Source: JAHEJB01 sp041748175 (GTDB lineage Bacteria; Bacteroidota; Rhodothermia; Rhodothermales; Rubricoccaceae). From it: a DNA stretch of 64,000 nt. Within the stretch, counting starts at the first letter, position 1, and the number at the start of each line of letters is the position of its first letter. The notes under the pieces are model-generated. The model was not told where the DNA came from, searched no databases, and worked only from the letters and a program-made list of their open reading frames with translations. Positions 41,390 through 50,549 of the stretch are shown here, in pieces. A program made the position numbers and the translations under genes. The DNA lies in NCBI GenBank assembly GCA_041748175.1, contig JBGTDU010000017.1:1-64000 (forward strand). Direction: 5' to 3'.

Positions 41390-41572
41390 GTGGAAACCGT
41401 CGTGACCACCTGGCCTGACGTCGGCATGACCGTGACCTTTGTCGGCACGGCGAAGCGCGCCGCGGACGGCGAAATGAGTAGGCATTTGGCCGATGTGCTC
41501 GTCCTGCCCGACGGTAAGCTCGTTGGGACGGATGCCCGTTCGCCAGAAAGACACCGACGCGGGCTAGGGTAA
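41390..41572 (+). CDS. Short hypothetical frame, perhaps a gene fragment
   Basis: A 60-codon frame (TTWPDVGMTVTFVGTAKRAA, MSRHLADVLVLPDGKLVGTD) with amphipathic beta-strand character. It has a GTG start without a clear ribosome binding site. It could be the remnant of a larger domain or spurious. I do not recognise it. Confidence 0.25.
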   Translation: METVVTTWPDVGMTVTFVGTAKRAADGEMSRHLADVLVLPDGKLVGTDARSPERHRRGLG

Positions 41573-41737
41573 GCTGTTACCCGGAGGGAGGATCTGCCCG
41601 GAGGACGAACTTGAGTCTAACGGGCTTGTTCTGGCTTGACCTTTGCGTACCCAGCGTTCCGGATCGGGTGGGCTCCGGGCCTTCCGATCCCGCTCTCCCG
41701 CAGGATTCTGTCCATCCTGCCTCCCTAGCAATGCCCT

Positions 41738-42310
41738 GTGCGTCTTTCCTCGGTAGATACCACCGCCCTCCTGTTGGCTGCTCGTAAGGGAGAGGCGCGC
41801 GCGGCCGACCTTTTATTTGTACGCCTCTACGACGAGCTCCGGCGACTCTCGCAGGGCCATCTCGCCGCCGAGCCCCACGGTGCCACGCTCTCGGCGACCG
41901 GCCTCGTCCACGAGGTTTACCTCAAACTCATTGCGGGCGGAGACTGGACGGACCGAGCCCACTTCATGGCCATCGCGGCCCGTGCCATGCGCCAGATTCT
42001 GACCGACCGCGCCCGTGCGCGGCAGTCATCCAAGCGGGGTGGGGGAGCCCGGGCGGTCACGCTTGACTACGATATCCTTGGGACTCACCTCCCCGAGGCT
42101 GAACACGACGCCCTCGCCGAGGTCCTCAGCGTGGACGCCGCGCTGGACCGGCTGGCGTCCCGCGACGAGCACCTTGCGCGGCTGATCGAGCTCCGCTTTT
42201 TCGGCGGCCTCGAGGTCCGTGAGGCCGCCGTGGTGCTGGGCGTCTCGGCACGGACAGCCGCCCGACAGTGGTCCCGGGCCAAAGCGCATCTCCGCGCAGA
42301 GCTTGCTTGA
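41738..42310 (+). CDS. ECF-family RNA polymerase sigma factor
   Basis: A 190-residue ECF sigma factor of the group typically paired with Ser/Thr kinases. Region 2 is ADLLFVRLYDELRRLSQGHL with GLVHEVYLKLI. Region 4 is HLARLIELRFFGGLEVREAA and LGVSARTAARQWSRAKAHLR. It starts at GTG 41738. The kinase gene begins 10 bp downstream, so kinase and sigma factor are almost certainly one operon; the kinase probably controls the sigma factor or its regulon. Confidence 0.92.
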   Translation: MRLSSVDTTALLLAARKGEARAADLLFVRLYDELRRLSQGHLAAEPHGATLSATGLVHEVYLKLIAGGDWTDRAHFMAIAARAMRQILTDRARARQSSKRGGGARAVTLDYDILGTHLPEAEHDALAEVLSVDAALDRLASRDEHLARLIELRFFGGLEVREAAVVLGVSARTAARQWSRAKAHLRAELA

Positions 42311-42320
42311 CCCCCCGCCT

Positions 42321-44807
42321 ATGCGTTCCGCTCCCGCCTGGGTGGCCCTCGACGACGCGCTCGACCGCGCCCTCGACCTCGAAGGTCTTGAACGAGAATC
42401 ATTCCTGACCACGCTCGACAGCGCGACACGTGAGGCCGTCGCGGCGCTTCTCCGCGACGCGCTCCGCGACGACTCCGTGCTCGACCACCCGGAGGCCGTC
42501 CTCGCCGCGCTTCGAGAGAACGCGGACGACGATGGCCCTGACGAAGGCCGTATCATCGAAGGCGTACGCGTCGGTCCTTATCAGATTGAGGCGCTCATCG
42601 GCGAAGGCGGCATGGGGCGCGTTTTCCGAGCCCATCGGGCGGACGGCGCCTTCGACCAAACGGTCGCAGTCAAGGTGGTGCGCAAAACCTTGTCGCTCGC
42701 TGGATCGGATGTGGCGGATCGCTTCCGGCGCGAGCGCGATATGCTCGCCTCGCTTGACCATCCCGGCATCGCCCGGCTCCTTGATGCAGGCAGGACCGAC
42801 GACGGCGTCCCCTACCTCGTCACCGAGTTTATCGACGGCGCAGCGATCACCACTTGGGCGGAAGAGCACGCGCTGGACGTCAAGGCCCGCGTCCGGCTGA
42901 TGATGGAGGTGGCAAGTGCCATCGACCACGCCCACCGCAGGTTCATCGTCCATCGCGATCTCAAACCGTCGAACGTCCTCGTGACCGCGCGCGACGGGTT
43001 GGCAAGGCCGGTCGTGCTCGACTTTGGAATTGCCAAGTTGCTCGACGACGCCGAAAGCGAGGGCACAGATGGATGCTCCCTCACGCGGACGGGGTTCCGC
43101 CTCCTCACGCCGGCCTATGCCGCGCCCGAGCTGTTCGATCCGACGGCAACCGTGACGACGGCGGCCGACGTGTATGGCCTGGGCGCATTGCTCTATGAGC
43201 TGCTCACGGGCCATCGCCCGCACGACGGCACGGACGGCGCGGGCCCGCCGTCGACGGAGGTGAAGCGGCCCTCCAAGGTGGTTATGCGGTCGGATACGGC
43301 GGCGGCGTTCGAGCCGCTGAAGCGCGCGCGGGCGCTTCAGGGCGACCTGGACACCATCTGCTTGAAGGCGCTCCACTCGGATCCGTCACGCCGCTACATT
43401 TCGGCCGTCGCTTTTGCGGAGGACCTGACGCGGTATCTCGACGGGCGGCCAGTGGATGCGCGGCCCGATTCACTGGCCTACGTAGTGGGGCGTTTCGTGC
43501 GTCGCCACCGGGCGGTCGCTCTGGCTGCAACGGTCGCCGTGCTGGCTCTGGTGGGAGGGCTCACCACCTCGCTCGTATTGCTCGGTCAGGAGCGTGAAGC
43601 CCGTGCCGAAGCGGAGACGGCGGTGGCGCGTGCCACCGAGGCCGCAGACCTGCTGGCCGGGCTCTTCCAGAATGCCAACCCGACCTCAGACGGCAAGCCC
43701 GTTACCGTGCGCGATGCGCTTGACGAGGGCCTCGCGCGCATCGCCGCAGTTGAATCCGACTCCCTTCGTGCCTATCTCTTCGGCGTGCTCGGAGTGACGT
43801 ATATAAAGCTCAGTGAGCTCCAGCGCGCCGACTCCCTTCTCGCCCTCTCGCTTGCCCTCTATGGGGACAATGCATCCGGCGCGAGGATCTCAGAGCTGCG
43901 GATCTCTTACGCGGCTACCCGTGATGGCTTCGCGGATCACGAAACTGCGCTCGCACTCGGCCGCCGGGTCTACGACGATCTGGGAGGCTCTGGATCTACC
44001 TCCAGCCTTGCCGTCCGCGCGCTCTGTGTCATGTCGAAATCGCATCTGGCGCTCGGGCAACCCCGCGAAGGGCTGCAGCGTGCGATGGAGGCCGTGGTGC
44101 TCGCCCGGGGCGAAGATCTCCACGATCGTGTGCCGCAGGCCCTTTCATCGTTGGGAAATGCTTTTTCGGCTCTGGAACGGTACGACGAAGCCATTCGCGC
44201 ACACCAGGAAGCGGTGCGAGGCTATGAAGAGGTGTATGGACCCGAGGAGATCGTTACCTCCGGGGCAAGGGCAGCACTGGGAGCGGCCCTCAATGCCGCA
44301 GGATCGTATGCTGAAGCGGAGGCAGTCTTCCGAGACCTTGAGGCGTTTCAGACCCGCGTCTTTGGGCCGTCGGTTAGCCTCGTCTATACCCTGGCGTCGA
44401 TCGGTTCCGTCAAGCTGAACCAGGGCCGGTATCGAGAGGCAGCGGCCGTCCTCGATTCGGCGGTCACGATGGGCCGAAACTTCCTTCCTCCCGAGCATCC
44501 TGATCGCTGGCGCTGGCTCACTGCGCTAGCTGTCGCGAAGAATCGGAGTGGTGCGTACAGGAGTGCAGAGGCCGCAGCCCGCGAGGCCCTCACGAGTGCC
44601 GAGGGCGCGTCCGATGTCATCTACACCGGCCGTGCGCTGGCTCAGCTGGGCCTCGCGTTGGACGGAATGGGGCGGACTGACGAGGCGCACGCCATACTGC
44701 AGCGTGCGACGCTGGCGCTTGAAGCGCCCGAGGTGCGGGCGGAGGTCGAGGCCGAGGACATTGCGGCCGTCCGGGCAGCGCTGGCGAATGCATCCGAGGG
44801 GTTGTAG
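42321..44807 (+). CDS. Transmembrane Ser/Thr kinase with TPR sensor region
   Basis: An 828-residue PknB-like kinase. The P-loop IGEGGMGRVFRAH lies near residue 91, the catalytic loop HRDLKPSN near 211, and DFGIAK follows. One membrane span occurs near 396-418 (ALAATVAVLALVGGLTTSLV). The extracytoplasmic part (430-820) is a series of TPRs such as RYDEAIRAHQEAVRGYEEVY and SYAEAEAVFRDLEAFQTRVF. The ATG at 42321 is used. It follows the ECF sigma gene by 10 bp. Confidence 0.93.
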   Translation: MRSAPAWVALDDALDRALDLEGLERESFLTTLDSATREAVAALLRDALRDDSVLDHPEAVLAALRENADDDGPDEGRIIEGVRVGPYQIEALIGEGGMGRVFRAHRADGAFDQTVAVKVVRKTLSLAGSDVADRFRRERDMLASLDHPGIARLLDAGRTDDGVPYLVTEFIDGAAITTWAEEHALDVKARVRLMMEVASAIDHAHRRFIVHRDLKPSNVLVTARDGLARPVVLDFGIAKLLDDAESEGTDGCSLTRTGFRLLTPAYAAPELFDPTATVTTAADVYGLGALLYELLTGHRPHDGTDGAGPPSTEVKRPSKVVMRSDTAAAFEPLKRARALQGDLDTICLKALHSDPSRRYISAVAFAEDLTRYLDGRPVDARPDSLAYVVGRFVRRHRAVALAATVAVLALVGGLTTSLVLLGQEREARAEAETAVARATEAADLLAGLFQNANPTSDGKPVTVRDALDEGLARIAAVESDSLRAYLFGVLGVTYIKLSELQRADSLLALSLALYGDNASGARISELRISYAATRDGFADHETALALGRRVYDDLGGSGSTSSLAVRALCVMSKSHLALGQPREGLQRAMEAVVLARGEDLHDRVPQALSSLGNAFSALERYDEAIRAHQEAVRGYEEVYGPEEIVTSGARAALGAALNAAGSYAEAEAVFRDLEAFQTRVFGPSVSLVYTLASIGSVKLNQGRYREAAAVLDSAVTMGRNFLPPEHPDRWRWLTALAVAKNRSGAYRSAEAAAREALTSAEGASDVIYTGRALAQLGLALDGMGRTDEAHAILQRATLALEAPEVRAEVEAEDIAAVRAALANASEGL

Positions 44808-44896
44808 GCGCCGCCTCGAAACATAGGCTTGGCCCTGCCGCCGGACAGGCGCGGATCCCTTCGCCTCCCGAGTGGGGAGGGCAGCATCCAACGAAA

Positions 44897-44926
44897 GCGG
44901 GGGCAGGACCGAAGCCCCGCCCCCGC
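44897..44926. terminator. GC-rich hairpin between convergent genes
   Basis: GCGGGGGC (44897-44904) pairs with GCCCCCGC (44919-44926) around a 14-base loop, between the convergent kinase and lectin genes. There is no T-run, so it would act as a weak or bidirectional terminator. Confidence 0.45.
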
Positions 44927-45011
44927 GCGTTGTGTTGCTTCGGCATCTCCGCTGTCCAGAGCAGAGGACACCCGTGGAAGCCTGGAGGCCGCCACGAGCG
45001 CCGCTCCCATG

Positions 45012-46085
45012 TCAATTCGCGGTGAACGTGTACGTTTCGCCGAACACTCCGTAGGTGCTCGTCCCGGTCCAGGGCTGGCCCACCACCTGCCCATCACGCC
45101 GCAGCGTCACGATATAGGGCACCTCGGCCGTGTCGGAACCACATCCATAGTGATTGACCCTGACGCTGTAGGTACCAGCTGGTGGAGGCGTACCATCGGC
45201 GGCACTTTGCCAGATGATATTCTCGACGGTATTCTCTGTGTTCTGGCAGTCAACCCGCGCGTCTACGTCGAGCTCGCCGCCGGAGGGGACGTTCCTTTGT
45301 AGATAGGAAACCTCGGCACCGGCAGGGTCCGCTACGTAAAGGTCGAGGTCCACCACACTTTCCGCGGGGTTGTCCCACTCGAGCGTGACCTGAATATGGC
45401 CGGTCTTCACGACGGTACCGTCAATGGTCATGGTTTCGACGCCAGCTTCGCCTTCGGTGCCGTCGTCGGTGCTGCTGTCGTTCCCGCCGCCGATGATGCT
45501 GTCGGTCCCTCCGCCGGTGACGCCGCCCTCCTGCACCAGGTGCCAGAACTGGCCGGAGACGTTCTGGCACGCGTCCATGTAGGCCGACCCGCCCATAATG
45601 TCAGCACGTTCGATGGGCGAGTTGCCTTCGAGGCACTCGCCGCTGCCCTGCGACATGGTTTTGAGCCGGTAGTGCCCGTTCCCGGCGTCCTCGATGGACC
45701 AGAGCTGGCCGGAGACGTCCTTGCACGTGTCCATAAATGCGTTACCACCGTGGTAGTCGGACGCGGCCCCGTTGGACTCGAGGCAATTGCCGCTGCCCTG
45801 CGACATGGTTTTGAGCCGGTAGTGCCCGTTCCCGGCGTCCTCGATGGACCAGAGCTGGCCGGAGACGTCCTGGCACGTGTCCATAAATGCGTTGCCGCCT
45901 TGGTAGGCGGATGCGGCCCCGTTGGACTCGAGGCACTCGCCATCGCCCCGCCACATTGTCTTGAACCGGTATTGCCCGGAGAAGTCGCCGGAGGACTGGG
46001 CCGAAGCAGCTACGGCTAGTAGGCTGCTTGTGAAGAGGCTGACGGTCAGCAGTGCCGTTAGCCGGAGGAAGGGAGTGGATATCAT
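45012..46085 (-). CDS. Secreted QxW-repeat (ricin B-like) lectin with DUF2135-like tail
   Basis: A 357-residue exported protein with signal peptide MISTPFLRLTALLTVSLF...AASAQ. Three tandem 50-residue repeats follow (YRFKTMWRGDGECLESNG, YRLKTMSQGSGNCLESNG, YRLKTMSQGSGECLEGN), each with a QxW motif (GQLWSIED twice, GQFWHLV) typical of beta-trefoil lectins. A Gly/Ser/Thr linker leads to a domain with VVDLDLYVADPAGAEVSYLQ and AGTYSVRVNHYGCGSDT, resembling DUF2135. It probably binds glycan. It converges on the sigma/kinase operon. Confidence 0.82.
   Translation of the reverse strand: MISTPFLRLTALLTVSLFTSSLLAVAASAQSSGDFSGQYRFKTMWRGDGECLESNGAASAYQGGNAFMDTCQDVSGQLWSIEDAGNGHYRLKTMSQGSGNCLESNGAASDYHGGNAFMDTCKDVSGQLWSIEDAGNGHYRLKTMSQGSGECLEGNSPIERADIMGGSAYMDACQNVSGQFWHLVQEGGVTGGGTDSIIGGGNDSSTDDGTEGEAGVETMTIDGTVVKTGHIQVTLEWDNPAESVVDLDLYVADPAGAEVSYLQRNVPSGGELDVDARVDCQNTENTVENIIWQSAADGTPPPAGTYSVRVNHYGCGSDTAEVPYIVTLRRDGQVVGQPWTGTSTYGVFGETYTFTAN
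45630..45929 (-). repeat. Two near-identical 150-bp repeats in the lectin gene
   Basis: Units 45630-45779 and 45780-45929 are almost identical at DNA level, including silent positions. The period of 150 bp (50 codons) matches one QxW repeat. The third repeat, upstream in the gene, is more diverged. Confidence 0.85.
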
Positions 46086-46521
46086 TGGGGTACGGAAAGT
46101 TTAAGTTGGAAAGAACCGGCCCGGCGGGCCAGCCCAACACCCGCTGTCTGAAGCGGGCGCTCACCCCAATAGCGAGATTTTCCGCGACCGACTGCCACGC
46201 CCGGTCAACTTTTTTTCGCTGCCCACCTCTGAAACCTGGGACGAACCGACGAGACATGCTCAATCGGCTCTGCGAATGAGAGCACAATTGCGTGATGGGC
46301 CGACGCGGCTCAGGGGGAGCGAGCGTCGCTGGTGGCGCACGGCGAACGTTTTTGGGGAGCATTGCAATCGAACAACGTTGGCGCGGCTCTGGCAACCACT
46401 CTAAAAGAGGAGCCTCGCGTGAGTCCCAATTCAGGGGCCAATGCCTTCGCGATGTGTCAGCCGGACGGTTATCGCGTCATGAAAGATGGGCTCGGTGCAG
46501 ACCAGCCCCGCCACTGCTCGC
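46086..46521. other. Intergenic region without recognised gene
   Basis: 436 bp between the lectin start and the 3' end of the nucleotidyltransferase gene. It should contain the lectin promoter. I see a run of seven T at 46207-46213 and small hairpins (CGGCCCGGCGGGCC near 46117) but no convincing gene, RNA or promoter. Confidence 0.5.
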
Positions 46522-47514
46522 CTACCCCACCGTGGCGTGATCCCCGATGTTGAGCGTGCCTGAGAATCCGCGAACGTCCGCATGATGGCCGACTACGGAG
46601 TCGTTGAGCGTTGAGTCGGATACCTGCGCATCTCCGAACACGATACTGTTCGCGATCTCGGAGCCATCGATCACACTTCCAGCCTCAACGGCGACGTTCG
46701 GCCCAACTTCTGAGTTGCGGACGCTAGCGCCCGCTGCGAGGAAAACTGGCTCGTGGATCGTAGAGTTTTCGACGCTTCCAAGGATTTCGTGCTCGCCGTC
46801 CTTTGCCAGCACAATGGCCGATGTCTCCATCAGCGCCGGGATCGTCCCGCAATCGAGCCACTCGGTTACGGATGATGTTGTGAAGGCGAGGCCGTCTTTC
46901 AGCATCCTGTCAAGTGCATCCGTGAGCTGGAATTCTCCGTGGTCCGTGATGTTCTTGTCGATGAGGTTGTCGATGGCGCGGCGCAGAATGGCTCCTTCCT
47001 TCACGTAGTAGATGCCAATGATGGCTAGATCGGATATGAACTCTGTAGGCTTCTCGACGAAATCCGTGATGCGCTCTCCATCTTTCACCACAACGCCAAA
47101 ACGGCTGGGATCCGGAACCTCCTTGACCCAAATCACGGCGTCCGCGCTTAGATCCGGCGGTCCCTCCATATAAAAGAGCGTATCTGCAAACACAACGATG
47201 CACTCGCCCGCGAGGTGGTCGCCCGCCTGGACGACCGCGTGTGCCGTGCCGAGCGCCGTCTCCTGTACCTCAAAATGTGCGGCCATCCCAAATCGTGCAC
47301 AGATTTCAGCGAGTCGTTCTCGCACCTCATCGCCGAAGTCCGGCCCAAGGATGAACACGGCCTCATCCAGTTTGCCGGGAACGGACGAGGCAAAGGTCTC
47401 CACGATGCGCTCCACCATGGAGCGCCCCGCGACCGGAAGCAGCGGCTTTGGAGTCACGTGCGTGTGGGGGCGAAGGCGCGTACCACGGCCCGCCATGGGG
47501 ACGATGAGCTTCAT
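46522..47514 (-). CDS. Sugar-phosphate nucleotidyltransferase
   Basis: A 330-residue RmlA/GlmU-type nucleotidyltransferase. The N-terminal motif MKLIVPMAGRGTRLRPHTHV is followed by TPKPLLPVAG. A later FVEKP is typical of thymidylyltransferases. The C-terminal 85 or so residues form a left-handed beta-helix (SEVGPNVAVEAGSVIDGSEI). Such enzymes activate glucose-1-P or related sugars. It probably serves the polysaccharide locus to the right. Exact sugar specificity cannot be read. Confidence 0.85.
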   Translation of the reverse strand: MKLIVPMAGRGTRLRPHTHVTPKPLLPVAGRSMVERIVETFASSVPGKLDEAVFILGPDFGDEVRERLAEICARFGMAAHFEVQETALGTAHAVVQAGDHLAGECIVVFADTLFYMEGPPDLSADAVIWVKEVPDPSRFGVVVKDGERITDFVEKPTEFISDLAIIGIYYVKEGAILRRAIDNLIDKNITDHGEFQLTDALDRMLKDGLAFTTSSVTEWLDCGTIPALMETSAIVLAKDGEHEILGSVENSTIHEPVFLAAGASVRNSEVGPNVAVEAGSVIDGSEIANSIVFGDAQVSDSTLNDSVVGHHADVRGFSGTLNIGDHATVG

Positions 47515-47835
47515 AGGATGAAGTCTGAAGGATGGGATGCCGGATCTAGGTGTGGAGAATACGCACGTCGGGCAAGTGCGCCTCGTCGTTACGCATCAGG
47601 TTCTTGCGGCGGCCCTGTGAATACCTTCGGGCTTTCTGAAGGCTGTGCAGCACGCCCTACGCATCTGTCCAGACTTTGCACCGCCACAACTTCAAAACGG
47701 ACCGGTGAGAGCATTCTGGGCCTCGTTCGCTTAGCTTGGAATGGAACTTGGAAGCCTGATCTCCGCGTACCAAGAATGTTCGACTGCCTACCGTTGATCG
47801 AACGCCCTCCTTTCTGCCATCCATCCTCTCACGTC
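47515..47835. other. Divergent intergenic region
   Basis: 321 bp between the divergent nucleotidyltransferase and OmpA-family genes. It must contain both promoters. I see no convincing -10/-35 pair or RNA. Confidence 0.4.
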
Positions 47836-48537
47836 ATGAAACTATTTCGCTTCCCCGCCGCCACCCTCGCCTTGGCCGCGCTTCTCGCACTCACACTGCC
47901 GCAGGCAGGCTGTGGCCTCAGTAAAACTGCCCAAGGCGCTGGAGTCGGTGCCGGAGCAGGCGCCGTCGTCGGTGGCGTCATTGGTCGCGCAACCGGTTCA
48001 ACTGCTCGTGGTGCCATTATCGGTGCCGCTGTCGGTGGCACTGCGGGCGCTATCATTGGCCGCCAGATGGATAACCAGGCGGAAGAGCTCGAAGAAGAGC
48101 TTGAGAATGCAACGGTCGAACGTGTCTCCGATCCAGTTACAGGAGCCGAGGGTATCGCCATCGTCTTCGACAACGCCCTTCTGTTCGATCTCAACAGTTC
48201 CACGCTCCGCGCTGGAGTACGGGCTGACCTCGCTGACTTGGCTGCAAGCCTCCGCGAGTACCCCGGTCACGATGCCGTTGTAGTTGGACACGCGTCGAGC
48301 GACGGGCCGGCCGATCATAACCAGACGCTTTCCGAGAATCGTGCAGATGCTGTCAGCAGCTACCTGATATCGCTCGGCATCGACCGATATCGCCTCACCA
48401 CAGTCGGCATGGGCGAGAATGACCCGATCGCAGACAACGGTACGCAGGCTGGGCGCGAGTCCAACCGTCGCGTCGAGATTTCCATTTATGCCAGCGATGC
48501 GTACCGCCAGCAAATGGAAGAGGAGCACAATGGCTGA
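47836..48537 (+). CDS. OmpA-family lipoprotein with glycine zipper
   Basis: A 233-residue envelope protein. Lipoprotein signal MKLFRFPAATLALAALLALT with the lipobox ending at AGC. A Gly-rich zipper (GVGAGAGAVVGGVIGRATGS and GAIIGAAVGGTAGAIIGRQM) may insert in the membrane. A C-terminal OmpA peptidoglycan-binding domain follows: FDLNSSTLRAGVRADL, HASSDGPADHNQTLSENRAD, GMGENDPIADN and NRRVEISI. It resembles YfiB/YiaD-type proteins. The gene ends 48 bp before a strong terminator. Confidence 0.9.
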   Translation: MKLFRFPAATLALAALLALTLPQAGCGLSKTAQGAGVGAGAGAVVGGVIGRATGSTARGAIIGAAVGGTAGAIIGRQMDNQAEELEEELENATVERVSDPVTGAEGIAIVFDNALLFDLNSSTLRAGVRADLADLAASLREYPGHDAVVVGHASSDGPADHNQTLSENRADAVSSYLISLGIDRYRLTTVGMGENDPIADNGTQAGRESNRRVEISIYASDAYRQQMEEEHNG

Positions 48538-48585
48538 GACTAGATTCGGGTGCTGATACTGCCTATTGGCATGCCTGTCTATCTT

Positions 48586-48618
48586 GGGCTCTCCGCATTG
48601 GCGGGGAGCCCTTTTTTT
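48586..48618 (+). terminator. Rho-independent terminator
   Basis: GGGCTCTCCGC pairs with GCGGGGAGCCC (one G-T pair) around ATTG, followed by seven T. It is placed after the OmpA-family gene and 15 bp before the LOG gene start. Confidence 0.92.
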
Positions 48619-48633
48619 GTTCGTCAATCATCT

Positions 48634-49371
48634 ATGTCGGAGACCAAGCAGACGCTGAAAGACACGCCATTTTCAGCGGCGAGAAAAATGTCGGCAGAGG
48701 AAATGGCTGCCTGGCAACACACGCGGATAAAAGACACGTGGCGAGTCTTCCGCATCATGGGCGAATTCGTGGAAGGCTTTGAACGCCTCTCGGAAGTAGG
48801 GCCAAGCGTCTCTGTTTTTGGCTCGGCACGGACCAAGCCAGGTACGCGCTATTACGAGATGGGCGTCGAAGTGGCCAGGGAGCTTGTCCGCCATGGTTTT
48901 GCCGTGATCACGGGTGGTGGCCCTGGAATCATGGAGGCCGCCAACAAAGGCGCTCAGGAGGTCGGCGGCGCGTCCATTGGCCTGAACATCGTGCTTCCGC
49001 ACGAGCAAAGGGCCAACCCCTACGTCGATCCGGACAAAATCCTCGACTTCGAGTTCTTCTTCGCGCGGAAAACCATGTTCGTTAAGTATGCGCAGGGCTT
49101 CGTCGTTTTGCCAGGCGGGTTCGGCACGATTGACGAGTTGTTTGAGTCGCTCACGCTGATCCAGACCGGCAAGACCGCGCAGTTCCCCGTCGTGTTGATG
49201 GGGACGGAATATTGGAGCGGCCTCATCGAATGGCTCCGTGGGCACATGCTGGGAGCGGGAAATATCTCGGAAGCAGATCTCAGCCTCTTCGCTCTGACGG
49301 ACGACCCCGCCGAGGCTGTCCAGATCATTGAGAAATTCTGCCGAGAAAAGGGGTTAGCGCCCAATTTTTGA
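48634..49371 (+). CDS. LOG-family (TIGR00730) nucleotide phosphoribohydrolase-like protein
   Basis: A 245-residue LOG/lysine-decarboxylase-like protein. The Rossmann start SVFGSARTKPGTRYYEMGVE, the GGGPGIMEAANKGA motif and the signature LPGGFGTIDELFE are clear. The family hydrolyses cytokinin-type or ordinary nucleoside monophosphates. The ATG at 48634 follows the terminator of the preceding gene. Its physiological role in bacteria is uncertain. Confidence 0.9.
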   Translation: MSETKQTLKDTPFSAARKMSAEEMAAWQHTRIKDTWRVFRIMGEFVEGFERLSEVGPSVSVFGSARTKPGTRYYEMGVEVARELVRHGFAVITGGGPGIMEAANKGAQEVGGASIGLNIVLPHEQRANPYVDPDKILDFEFFFARKTMFVKYAQGFVVLPGGFGTIDELFESLTLIQTGKTAQFPVVLMGTEYWSGLIEWLRGHMLGAGNISEADLSLFALTDDPAEAVQIIEKFCREKGLAPNF

Positions 49372-49599
49372 CCTGCGCCGCTGAGACCGCGCAGTACTTT
49401 CGCGGCCACGCCTCACTACGAAGATGTCCTCCCTCTCGCACATCATGCTCGGCAAATTGAACGCGGACGCCGCTCGCGTTGCGTTCGACGCGTAGGCACG
49501 GTCTCTGTACTAACGTCCGACCGAGGCATCTCGAACTTCAATTTGTCGATGCCTCATGCATCCGACTCCATCTCCAGTTCTCCCGTCTAAACAACAAAC

Positions 49600-50403
49600 A
49601 TGTCGATCATGATCTTCAATTCTCGCACCGCCATTCTCATCACTGCCGCTCTACTTTTCTTCGCTTCGAATAGCGTGATTGCCCAGGACGACCCGATGGT
49701 TCCAGACACAATCGTCGTTCCAGTGCCGGGCAACGACGCGCGCGAGGCATTCAATGAAGGCAACGCTCTGCTACGCGAGGGCGACAACGAGGGTGCCCTT
49801 GCGAAGTTTGAATCGGGCCTCAGGATGGATCCGAGGAGCTCGCGCAACGCCTATGGCAAAGCTTTGGCGCTCGCGCAACTCGAACGCGAAGGCGATGCCG
49901 CCGTTGCTTTTGAGAACGCCATCCAGCTCGCTGACGCGTCTAACGACGGGGAGACCGCATCTGCCGCCCGTCGTGCGCTAGGAACAATCTCCTACCGCAA
50001 TGCTCTCGGCGTACTTCAGGCCTTCCCCCTGCCCGCTGACGCTGCGCAAGAAGCCCTTCCGCTCTTGGTCAAGGCTGAAGCAGGAAACCTTGAGCAACCG
50101 ATGCTTCCCTACCAGTTCGCGCGCGTACACAACGCACTTGAGCACTACGACGAAGCCGAACGCTACGCCATGCTTGCCGTTGACAACCGCGACGAGAGCG
50201 CCAGCGACCACTCTGCACTGTACTACGAACTTGGTCTTGCGCGCTTGGGTGCGGGAAACACTGACGGTGCCCTCGAAGCTTTTGAAATGGCAAAGAACGG
50301 CACCTGGGCCGGATGGGCGGAGTTTCAGATCACCGAGATAAACTCGGCCTCTGCGCCTACAGATGAAGCGCCGGATTCGGGCTCGATGAGCGGCGGCAAC
50401 TAA
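49600..50403 (+). CDS. Exported TPR protein
   Basis: A 267-residue exported protein with signal region SRTAILITAALLFFASNSVIAQ. Several TPR motifs follow: AREAFNEGNALLREGDNEGA, NAYGKALALAQLEREGDAAV, QFARVHNALEHYDEAERYAM and LGAGNTDGALEAFEMAKNGT. It ends in an acidic Ser/Gly-rich tail. It lies before the diamino-sugar genes but has its own upstream space, so it need not belong to that operon. Confidence 0.85.
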   Translation: MSIMIFNSRTAILITAALLFFASNSVIAQDDPMVPDTIVVPVPGNDAREAFNEGNALLREGDNEGALAKFESGLRMDPRSSRNAYGKALALAQLEREGDAAVAFENAIQLADASNDGETASAARRALGTISYRNALGVLQAFPLPADAAQEALPLLVKAEAGNLEQPMLPYQFARVHNALEHYDEAERYAMLAVDNRDESASDHSALYYELGLARLGAGNTDGALEAFEMAKNGTWAGWAEFQITEINSASAPTDEAPDSGSMSGGN

Positions 50404-50549
50404 AACAGTAGTGTAGACGGATGTCCCCGAAGCCGCTGCGGAACCATCCGACGCGGCTTCGTTCGTAGACAACCGTTTTGCCGATTGGCATCTTGCGCGA
50501 GTATATCTTCGCGCTGCTCGCAGCTGCTGTGCGCCTGTCCGATCCAACC

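Noticed and set aside
45396..46019. Plus-strand Val/Ala-rich frame opposite the lectin gene
   Set aside because: Its internal repeats merely mirror the duplicated QxW units of the lectin on the minus strand.
46292..46553. Short plus-strand frames upstream of the nucleotidyltransferase 3' end
   Set aside because: Arg/Gly/Ser-rich, overlapping one another, no ribosome binding site, no recognisable motif.
49423..49494. 23-codon frame MSSLSHIMLGKLNADAARVA
   Set aside because: Too short, no ribosome binding site and no membrane or signal character.
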